Below, in pieces: positions 54,232-62,117 of a DNA stretch of 64,000 bases (position 1 is the stretch's first letter; the number at the start of each line of letters is the position of its first letter). This DNA comes from JAGQPD01 sp020426865 (GTDB lineage Bacteria > Planctomycetota > Planctomycetia > Pirellulales > Pirellulaceae), in NCBI GenBank assembly GCA_041399065.1, contig JAWKTN010000003.1, positions 744,001 to 808,000 of the forward strand, read 5' to 3'. The translations under genes and the position numbers were made by a program. The notes under the pieces were generated by a model. That model was not told the DNA's origin, ran no database searches, and worked only from the letters and a program-made list of their open reading frames with translations.

Positions 54232-55034
54232 GCCGAGGCATGGTCGATGGCAGTTCTGTCGCGATAACACCCGTGCACCCTGGCGCGGCGTAAGTTGTTT
54301 TCGATTAACGGTTTAGGGAATCCGGACCGGCATATGCATCTACCCCCACCAGTCGGGGCGACAAGACGGCTATTGAACTTTTTGTGCGTGGCGTAATCGT
54401 TCTTGAGTCGTCGTTAGTCACGGTGGCGAAAGCACTTACGCCGATCGTGATTTGAGTCGTCGGCAGTCCCCGGTCATCTTGAGTTCGGGGTAGATGCAAG
54501 TTCCTTGTACCAAAATGCGCGGGGAATCGGTTCGCGGCATACGCGTCGCGGCGTCTCTCCGCATGACGTGCCCACCTGATGCAGTTGAGAACCGTGCGGA
54601 TTCCTGCAGAGATCGACGTGAAACTCGACTACCTCTGCGCGCAACCGGAAATCCTACGGCGCATCGATTGATTTGCCTTCGGCGAGTACGGCAAACTGCG
54701 AACTAACATCGGTCGATCCAGAATTAAGAGACCGATAGGGTTAGCTGGAACAGTAGGGCGCTCTCGAATGAGGATCAGACGCTCGCCCGGTTCGAGCCGC
54801 AACGGCAAAGTCAAATGTGATGCCGCCCGCGACTGTGACTCCTTCCAGGCGAATTGCCACTGGATCGATGATTGAGCATTCATGGGATTCGGAATCGGCG
54901 TCCTGTAGCGAACGCTCGCCGCTTGGCTTCGGGCTGCATTGCTTGATCGAATATGTATGATTCGCTTTCTTCGATCATTGCGACCTTACTTTCAACAGGT
55001 CACGAGTGGCAACCGCAAGTCGGAACCTAGCGTA
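54232..55034. other. Gene-poor stretch after the defence module
   Basis: About 800 bp with no convincing gene. It contains the second copy of the shared block (54336-54383). A minus-strand frame of 84 codons (54629-54883, LTLPLRLEPGERLILIRERP) is well-balanced in composition but matches nothing I know and has no clear start signal. Confidence 0.5.
54336..54383. repeat. Downstream block shared by both module copies, copy 2
   Basis: Matches 49523-49570 with one mismatch. Lies 104 bp after the stop of the intact helicase gene, the corresponding place to copy 1, so it was probably part of the duplicated unit. Confidence 0.85.
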
Positions 55035-55496
55035 CTAAACTCCGATCGGCAGTACTTGGGATATTCGGTGCTCCACGGCACTCGACGAAGCTCGCCCTTC
55101 CGCGACAGCGACAGTTTGATTCAACCATCGGTAGCGAGCATCCCCCGATTCGAAACGTGGCTGGGTCAACAAATGCGTTTTTCCGAACTCGGACATCTGA
55201 CCGGAGTTTATCGCCGCCGTGAAGTGCTCATTGATGACAAGTATTCCCGTGCTCTGGAAGTAGATGATCGCACCATCGTGCGTTTGGAGTGTGACGCGTA
55301 TGTCAAGACGTGCCGTTCCATCGGAATCGAAGACTACCCAATCCGCTCCACCAGGCGTGACGACGCCTCGAATCCGATCCCCGTCGACAGTTCCTCCTGT
55401 AATGGGATAGATTAGTCGCTGACCATAGGGACCGCTACCGACATCGGTTGGGGAGCCAATTTCAAATCGAGCCATCATGAGTGGGACAAGTTGCAT
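55035..55496 (-). CDS. DUF3237-family protein
   Basis: A 153-residue protein from ATG 55496; MQLVPLMMARFEIGSPTDVG matches the usual start of DUF3237 proteins. The core YPITGGTVDGDRIRGVVTPG, GADWVVFDSDGTARLDIRVT, LQTHDGAIIYFQSTG is the signature of the family, which forms a small beta-barrel of unknown function. It lies alone, 220 bp from the nitrilase-like gene. Confidence 0.88.
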   Translation of the reverse strand: MQLVPLMMARFEIGSPTDVGSGPYGQRLIYPITGGTVDGDRIRGVVTPGGADWVVFDSDGTARLDIRVTLQTHDGAIIYFQSTGILVINEHFTAAINSGQMSEFGKTHLLTQPRFESGDARYRWLNQTVAVAEGRASSSAVEHRISQVLPIGV

Positions 55497-55716
55497 CGTT
55501 TCTAAAAAGGACCAAAGGTTGGGCGTGGATGTCTTCAGTTACCTAAAGATTCCCAAATTCTCCGGACATCGCCACGGCTAGCTGTATCATTGTCGACACT
55601 TTCGCCGCTGGGTCGCAACACTTGATTGACTTAAGGTGATTGGTATTTCGATTATCAGCGTGAACGTCCGACCGTCATTTTGAATCGCCGCAACACGTGT
55701 CGCATCGATTGGTTCG

Positions 55717-56823
55717 TTAATCTCCTTTCCGAAAACGTGAAGGCGCTGCCCCTACGGCGCGTTCCTGTCGATACGGACAAACGTGATCCAAGTAATACCG
55801 CCGCCCGACAGCACCTTGATCGTACCAAAGAGATTGCAACATTGGAGGCATGTCGGGTATCCAAAACGCGTCACGGTTCAGTTCGAGCGGTTCGGCGTGT
55901 TCGAGAGCTACATCGGAAACAAGGATTCCTTCGCCCTCGTCGGATGATCGACGGGCCAGTGTCCTGCCATGGCAGTCAACGATTCGGCTATCACCGCAGA
56001 ACCGCGTGACCACGTCCACCGTTCGATCAAAAAGCTTGGTCGACCGAACTGGGCCGACGAGGTTGGCATGAATCACGGGAACTCCGAGAAGCTCGGCCAG
56101 CTGTCTGGGTGCCTGCTGTACCATGTGGACCAGAGTCGTGTTGAGTTGGATGACCTCGTCGCGAGTCATTCCCGGAAAGCCTACATCCGGATCGATTGTG
56201 GGCCATGCCGAGCAGCCGAGTACGACGTCCACTTTCGATCGCAGTCTGGCCACGGTGCGATGGCGAATCATTTCCCAGCAGAGCGCGACACCGATCCGTG
56301 CGTTGTTCGTTACGAACTGTCCGCTTGCGTTGTTTGTGGCGCGCGCTGGAATGGAGCGATCGGAGATATCGATTCCCCGCTCGCGAAGCAGCCTCAGGAA
56401 TTCGGCATCCTCCGCTCCAGCATAGTAGGCATGCTCAATCGGGCCGGACGGAAAATCCTTGTCGTGCGAGAATACTTGCCCGTCGGGCGTCACTAGGACG
56501 AACGTGTTATAAACGTGACTTTGCGACTCGGCCAAAAACGAACCGCCGATGGTCACGCCGCTTTGCGTGGCGACCGATTGGAGTCGTTTCACCGGTTCGC
56601 CGTCGAGGGGTTGATGTCCATTCAATAGTGAATCATCAAACGCCATTCCGGTCGTGAAGAATTCGGGCAGAACGATCCATTCGGCTTCTGCGGCAATCGC
56701 CTCCTGCACGAGCGCAAGGGCCTTGCGAAGATTGGCGTCGACATTACCCAATTCGGGCGTCATTTGAATCGCAGCAAATCGCAAAGTGGACGTCTTCGTG
56801 GTCATAGTCTGTTTTGCCGTCAT
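55717..56823 (-). CDS. Carbon-nitrogen hydrolase (nitrilase superfamily)
   Basis: A 368-residue protein. ATG 56823 overlaps the stop of the upstream sigma-factor gene (ATGA), which argues for this start rather than the longer open frame to 56865. The Glu-Lys-Cys triad is visible: E54 in VLPEFF, K122 in HDKDFPSGPIE and C182 in VALCWEMIR. The opening RFAAIQMTPELGNVDANLRK and the HMVQQAPRQL region also fit. These enzymes cleave nitriles or amides or condense C-N bonds; the substrate cannot be told. Coupling to an ECF sigma factor is unusual. Confidence 0.88.
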   Translation of the reverse strand: MTAKQTMTTKTSTLRFAAIQMTPELGNVDANLRKALALVQEAIAAEAEWIVLPEFFTTGMAFDDSLLNGHQPLDGEPVKRLQSVATQSGVTIGGSFLAESQSHVYNTFVLVTPDGQVFSHDKDFPSGPIEHAYYAGAEDAEFLRLLRERGIDISDRSIPARATNNASGQFVTNNARIGVALCWEMIRHRTVARLRSKVDVVLGCSAWPTIDPDVGFPGMTRDEVIQLNTTLVHMVQQAPRQLAELLGVPVIHANLVGPVRSTKLFDRTVDVVTRFCGDSRIVDCHGRTLARRSSDEGEGILVSDVALEHAEPLELNRDAFWIPDMPPMLQSLWYDQGAVGRRYYLDHVCPYRQERAVGAAPSRFRKGD

Positions 56824-57374
56824 CGATCCATTTCGCGTTTCAACCAAGCTCTCGCATATGCCCAATGCCGGTTGGCTGTTGCCACGGAGATACCCAAATG
56901 CTCCGCGACGTCCGGGATGCTCAAACCGGCAAAGAAGCGCAGTTCCACCAACCGCGCTTTCGCCGGGTCTTCATCTTCAAACGTTGCGAGGGCCGCGTCA
57001 AGTTGGAGCAGTCGATCATCACGCTGGGCGGTGGATACGATGTCCGTTTGAAGCTCGATGTGTTCCATGTCGCCGCCACGCTTAGTAGCTTGCCTCATGC
57101 GAGCGCGGTCGATCAAGATCCGGCGCATGGCACGTGCTGCCGCCCCAAAAAAATGGCCTCGGCTGTTCCAAGACGCGGACGTGGGACTTCCCACGAGCCG
57201 CAGATAAGCCTCATGCACGAGTTCAGTCGCTTGAATCGTTTGCCCTGCAGGTTCGCTCGCTACCCGCGCGCGTGCCAGCGCCCGCAGTTCGTTATAGACC
57301 AGCGGCAACAGCTCTTCGGCCGCCGCCTTGTCTCCCGATTCCATAGCCGCCAGAATCTTTGTCACTTCGGTCAT
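56820..57374 (-). CDS. ECF-type sigma factor
   Basis: A 184-residue protein from ATG 57374; the frame is open to 57503 but the extra part looks noncoding. Region 2 is AEELLPLVYNELRALARARV, region 4 the C-terminal helix-turn-helix (GLSIPDVAEHLGISVATANR, HWAYARAWLKREM), with ATELVHEAYLRLVG between, typical of the planctomycete/acidobacterial Sigma70_ECF family (PF07638). It is encoded divergently from the Ser/Thr kinase at 57607, the arrangement common for this sigma group, and coupled to the nitrilase gene by a 4-bp overlap. Confidence 0.92.
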   Translation of the reverse strand: MTEVTKILAAMESGDKAAAEELLPLVYNELRALARARVASEPAGQTIQATELVHEAYLRLVGSPTSASWNSRGHFFGAAARAMRRILIDRARMRQATKRGGDMEHIELQTDIVSTAQRDDRLLQLDAALATFEDEDPAKARLVELRFFAGLSIPDVAEHLGISVATANRHWAYARAWLKREMDR

Positions 57375-57606
57375 CGCCACAATTTCTCGGTTTTTAACTC
57401 GGCATTCCGTGGAGGTTCTATTGGATAGTGCGGAGAATGAAGTTTCAACGTCTCGCAGAAAAGTCGGTCGTAACGAGAAAATTCTCCGGATTGCATGAGA
57501 CAATCGGCTGAGGGACTACGCACTGATGGAGGGAAGTTCGTCGTCGGACTTTCCGCGATTGGGGCACGGCCCGCCACCTCAGGCCGAATATTGGGAGAAA
57601 ACCTGT

Positions 57607-60258
57607 ATGAGTCAACGAGGGGAGACCGAATTGTTTGCTCAAGCCCTGGAACTGCCTCCAGAGGAGCGGCAGCAATTTCTCCGACAAGCGTGTGCCGGCG
57701 ATTCGGTGCGGCTGGCGGAGGCCATGGCGCTACTCGAGGCACACCATGCAGCCGACAGTTTGCTGGATGAAACGTGTTCGTTGTCACCGTTGGAGCCGGA
57801 GCAGCCGGGCACGATGATCGGCCGTTACCGGTTGCTGCAAAAACTTGGCGAGGGAGGATTTGGAGTCGTCTATCTCGCCGTGCAAAAACAGCCTGTTCAT
57901 CGCCAGGTAGCGATCAAAGTCATCAAAGCGGGACTCGATACCAAGGAGTTCATTGCCCGGTTCGAACAGGAACGCCAAGCGTTGGCCATGATGGAGCATC
58001 CTGGCATTGCCAAGATTCTTGATGCAGGGGCCACTGAACAGGGACGTCCCTACTTTGTGATGGAGCTGGTGAAAGGAAAACCGATTACGGATTATTGCGA
58101 CCAAGAACAGCTTGATATTCGCCAGCGATTGAAACTGTTCGAATCAGTCTGCCACGCGGTCCAGCACGCTCACCAAAAGGGGATCATTCATCGCGATCTG
58201 AAACCTTCCAATGTCTTGGTTGCCCGCTACGACGACCAAGCCGTGGTGAAGGTCATTGATTTTGGCGTGGCGAAAGCAATCAGCTCGCCGCTCACGGAAC
58301 GCACGCTCTTTACGCTGGTCGGGCAACTTGTTGGCACTTGGGAATACATGAGCCCTGAACAGGCGGTGCTGAATCAATTGGACGTCGATACGCGGACCGA
58401 TGTCTACGCGCTGGGAGTCATCCTGTACCAACTCCTCACAGGTACCACACCCATCGATGGAAAGCGATTGAGAAGCGCGGCCTTGGAGGAGTCACTCCGG
58501 ATCATTCGCGAAGAGGAGCCGCCGAAACCAAGCACCCGAGTAAGCACGAATCTCACGTCCGCTGACCGAGCGAGCAAACGTGCGGCCCAGCCGACCGCAA
58601 ATTTCATCCGTGGCGAGCTCGATTGGATCGTGATGAAGGCACTAGAAAAGGACCGCAAGCGACGCTACCAGTCCGCCATAGACTTTGCTAGCGATGTCTC
58701 GCGGTATTTGAACGATGACATCGTGCACGCAACGCCTCCATCGTTTCGCTATCGAACCGGAAAATTCATTCGGCGTCACTTCACGGCCGTCATGGTCGCA
58801 ACCGTCTTTTCCGTACTGGCGCTCGGAGGCATGACGGGACTGACATGGTTCACATGGCAGCTCAATCAGCAGAAGCAACAACTGGCGAAACGAAATGACC
58901 TGATCAATGACTTCTTGATGATGATGGTCGTCGGTGGTGATGCGGACGATGAACGAAGGGCATTAGAGCTCGCCGCAGTAATCGCGGAACCCGACGACAT
59001 CGTGATCGACCTGTTGCGCGGACAAGCGGCACTGCAGCGTGGTGAACCAGTCCGAGCCGTCACGCTGTTACAGAACGCCATAGAAAGGCACCCAAAGAGC
59101 CTCGCCTGCAAGGGTTTATTGACCATGGCGCATATTGAGGCCGGACAAACCGACGCGTTTAGCACGTTGCAGCACGAACTTCGAGAGTCCCGGCCCGACA
59201 ATCCAGTAGACCTCCTGTTCGTGGCAAACGCGAGGTACGGTGACTACAGCACAGGCGAACCTCTCACGCAAATCCGGAAAGCCCTGACAATGCGGGACTC
59301 TTTATTCGGCCGGTATTGTGAAGCGAGGATGCTCGCCGCGAAGTCGGGATACGCAGCTTCGCTTAGCGATGCCGAAGAGGGAGTTCGTCTGTTTGAAGTC
59401 CTTGCCAGTAAATTCCCCAAAAGCACCAAGATGGCTAGAGAACGGCTGGTCTTGTACATTAGCCTGGCCGTCGCTCAGGAATCCGCGAAGGTCTCCGCCC
59501 GCGAGGTTGCCGAGACGTGGGCCAAGGCCGAATCCATATGCAACGACTTGGAAGCGGTACCCAACTACGATTCCGGGAAATGCACACAGGCCTGGTACTA
59601 CGAACTGACGAACCAGACCGAACGCGCACAGGCGATCTGGTCAGAACTCCTTACACGGCCGACTGCTGGATGGCAAAAGGCGCACGCTGGGGCATATCTT
59701 ATCTCTCACCCTGACGCGGAGTCCATCGCAACGAAGCACCTGCGCGGTAATGGGATTCTGGAAAATAGCATGCTGGCCATGATCCTGGCTCGTCGTCAGT
59801 CGAACCTTGACAAAATCAAAGCAATCTACGAGGCATGGAAAGACCGATCCCGCATCATTGATTTCCACTCTGGCGTGGCAATCGACATGCTCGCTTTCTT
59901 TGGCGACGGCGACTACCGAAGGCGCGCCGCGGATGCACTCCTGAAGGATGACGGTTTCGTGTTCGATACTCCGTTTGATCGTGCGTGCGTCGAGTATCTC
60001 GCCAGCCCCAGTGAATCCACTCGCGGTGCGTTACTTGCCACCTGCGAGCAGGATAAGTCTCGGCTGGCCATGGCGTTGTCGGTAACGGCACGCGTCGCCT
60101 TGTCAGAGGGAAGAGTCGCGGAGGCGAGACTCGATTTCGAAGAAGTCATCGCCCTGAAGTGTTTTGTCATGAGCGACTATTATTGGGCCAAAGCGTTCCT
60201 GCAGCTGATGGACCAACGGCCCGAGTTAATCGACTGGTTAGAGATTTCGCCGCGGTGA
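57607..60258 (+). CDS. Membrane Ser/Thr protein kinase with TPR-like C-terminal region
   Basis: About 883 residues from ATG 57607, where the usual N-terminal prodomain starts (ETELFAQALELPPEERQQFL) and GGGAG is 10 bp upstream; ATG 57526 would add 27 atypical residues. Kinase domain: glycine loop LGEGGFGVVYLA, K104 in QVAIKVIKAG, HRDLKPSN with D197, DFG at 218, and SPEQAV. A transmembrane helix lies near 393-418 (AVMVATVFSVLALGGMTGLT). The C-terminal half is helical with TPR-like repeats (LLRGQAALQRGEPVRAVTLL; SLACKGLLTMAHIEAGQ). The gene is divergent from the ECF sigma factor and probably signals to it. Confidence 0.92.
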   Translation: MSQRGETELFAQALELPPEERQQFLRQACAGDSVRLAEAMALLEAHHAADSLLDETCSLSPLEPEQPGTMIGRYRLLQKLGEGGFGVVYLAVQKQPVHRQVAIKVIKAGLDTKEFIARFEQERQALAMMEHPGIAKILDAGATEQGRPYFVMELVKGKPITDYCDQEQLDIRQRLKLFESVCHAVQHAHQKGIIHRDLKPSNVLVARYDDQAVVKVIDFGVAKAISSPLTERTLFTLVGQLVGTWEYMSPEQAVLNQLDVDTRTDVYALGVILYQLLTGTTPIDGKRLRSAALEESLRIIREEEPPKPSTRVSTNLTSADRASKRAAQPTANFIRGELDWIVMKALEKDRKRRYQSAIDFASDVSRYLNDDIVHATPPSFRYRTGKFIRRHFTAVMVATVFSVLALGGMTGLTWFTWQLNQQKQQLAKRNDLINDFLMMMVVGGDADDERRALELAAVIAEPDDIVIDLLRGQAALQRGEPVRAVTLLQNAIERHPKSLACKGLLTMAHIEAGQTDAFSTLQHELRESRPDNPVDLLFVANARYGDYSTGEPLTQIRKALTMRDSLFGRYCEARMLAAKSGYAASLSDAEEGVRLFEVLASKFPKSTKMARERLVLYISLAVAQESAKVSAREVAETWAKAESICNDLEAVPNYDSGKCTQAWYYELTNQTERAQAIWSELLTRPTAGWQKAHAGAYLISHPDAESIATKHLRGNGILENSMLAMILARRQSNLDKIKAIYEAWKDRSRIIDFHSGVAIDMLAFFGDGDYRRRAADALLKDDGFVFDTPFDRACVEYLASPSESTRGALLATCEQDKSRLAMALSVTARVALSEGRVAEARLDFEEVIALKCFVMSDYYWAKAFLQLMDQRPELIDWLEISPR

Positions 60259-60484
60259 TCGCCATACACGCCATGGTTTAGCGATCCCTTGAAAGTCCCC
60301 ACAATTGCATCACCATTTAGGGGACGTCAGAATGAACACGACTCGGAACCCAAGGTAGTCCGTAAGCCACGCAAAGTCTTCTGGTCGTGATGTCCCGCCG
60401 CCTGAACGGTGGCCGTCGATCCGCCGGCTTGACGGGCGTATTCCCATTCATCGGAAAGCAACGAGAACAACTGAAAGGTCGAAC

Positions 60485-62005
60485 ATGAAACCTAAAGCGT
60501 GCCCCGAGGGCACAGCCCTCGATCGTCGGTCGTTTTTGGAACTTAACTCGGCGTTGGGTATCGCAGCACTCGGTTCGTTCGCTGGGGCAAGGGCGGCCGA
60601 CCCAGCCGACGACTTCGTGTCAATGTCCGTTCAAACTCTTGCCAGCGGAATCCAGGCAAGGAAGTTTTCGAGTGTTGAAGTCGTGCAGGCGCACCTGGCG
60701 CGGATCGCGGAAGTGAACCCAAGCATCAATGCCGTGCCGACCATCGCGGACGAACGAGCGTTGCGGGAGGCGAGGCAAGCCGACGACGATCTGTCGAGCG
60801 GCAGAATTCGCGGGCCGCTCCACGGTGTTCCAATGACGATCAAAGACGCGTTCGATACCGAAGCAGTCGTCACCACTTACGGAACGCTGGGTAAAAAGTC
60901 TTTCGCGCCCCGAACCGACGCAACTGTCGTCTCCCGCTTACGTCGGGCCGGCGCGATCCTGTTGGGTAAATCGAATACGCCCGAGTTCACGGCGATGTAC
61001 GATACGCGGAATCCGGTGTTCGGCATCACGAAGAATCCTTATGATCTCACAAAATCACCGGGAGGCAGCAGTGGTGGAGCTGCGGCGATTGTGGCCGCCT
61101 GTGGGTCACCGTTTGACATCGGTACCGATTCGGGCGGGAGTATTCGATTTCCGGCAGGCCTGTGTGGAATAGCAGGATTGAAACCGACGTTAGGCCGAGT
61201 GCCACAGACGGGATGTATCATCCGGCCTGGATTGGGTGTCATCGATGAGTGTAATCACGTTGGCCCCATGGCTCGGTTTGTCGAGGATCTGTTCCCACTT
61301 CTCGAGGTCATTGCCGGCCCGGACGGGAGAGATGCGAGTGTGGTTCCGGTGGAGCTGCGGCGGCCAACTCGAGTCACTGACATGCAAGCACGCCAACCTC
61401 TACGGGTTGCGTTTTACACCGACAATGGATTCCGAGCGGCAGACGCGGATGTAAAACGAACCGTGGAATCAGTCGCATCAGAGCTGGTGCTTGCCAAGCT
61501 GCGTGTTGAGGAAAAGCGGCCAGAGGCGCTCGCTCGACTGCCAGATTTGTATTTGCGTGTCGATTTGGCTGACGGGTTGGACTGGTTCCGTGTTCTCATG
61601 AAGCAATGCAATACTGCGGAGTGCGACCCGGATTTGGCTCCTTATTTGAATACGAAGCCCATGTCAGGAACGGACTTTGCCGAACTGATACGGAACTGGC
61701 ACCTATTCCGCACGGAGATGCTGACATGGATGCAGGATTACGACGCCGTAGTATGTCCTGTATCGACCATGTCAAGTTTACCTTCCGGATTCAACCTCAC
61801 CGATGAGCTCGGCGTAGCCTTCTACGATCTATATGCGTTCAACTTGGTGGGATGGCCTGTCGCCGTCGTACGCTGTGGCAGCAGCGATGATGGGATGCCG
61901 ATCGGAGTGCAGATCGCGGCAAATCCGTGGCGCGAAGATGTTTGCCTGGCAATCGCCAAGCACTTGGAAACTGAGTTGGGCGGATGGAAGCGGCCGGCGA
62001 TCTGA
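60485..62005 (+). CDS. Tat-exported amidase-signature hydrolase
   Basis: A 506-residue protein with an N-terminal twin-arginine motif (DRRSFLELNSALGIAALGSF). The amidase signature triad is complete: K120 in MTIKDAFD, the cis-Ser in SPGGSSGGAA (about 195) and the nucleophile in TDSGGSIRFPAGLCG (S219). GKSNTPEFT and AGLKPTLGRVP are also family signatures. Such enzymes hydrolyse amides of carboxylic acids or act as aryl-acylamidases; substrate unknown. No obvious operon partner. Confidence 0.93.
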   Translation: MKPKACPEGTALDRRSFLELNSALGIAALGSFAGARAADPADDFVSMSVQTLASGIQARKFSSVEVVQAHLARIAEVNPSINAVPTIADERALREARQADDDLSSGRIRGPLHGVPMTIKDAFDTEAVVTTYGTLGKKSFAPRTDATVVSRLRRAGAILLGKSNTPEFTAMYDTRNPVFGITKNPYDLTKSPGGSSGGAAAIVAACGSPFDIGTDSGGSIRFPAGLCGIAGLKPTLGRVPQTGCIIRPGLGVIDECNHVGPMARFVEDLFPLLEVIAGPDGRDASVVPVELRRPTRVTDMQARQPLRVAFYTDNGFRAADADVKRTVESVASELVLAKLRVEEKRPEALARLPDLYLRVDLADGLDWFRVLMKQCNTAECDPDLAPYLNTKPMSGTDFAELIRNWHLFRTEMLTWMQDYDAVVCPVSTMSSLPSGFNLTDELGVAFYDLYAFNLVGWPVAVVRCGSSDDGMPIGVQIAANPWREDVCLAIAKHLETELGGWKRPAI

Positions 62006-62117
62006 CACTTGGCGAAACTAGGGCTAATACAACCGAGCCTGGATTCCACGCGAAAAGGCACCCCTTCATGGCGAGTATTGACCACATCGCATGGTTGTCT
62101 TTTCTCCTCGATCACCT

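Noticed and set aside
54939..55415. Plus-strand frame of 158 codons
   Set aside because: It is antisense to the DUF3237 gene, which matches its family over its full length.
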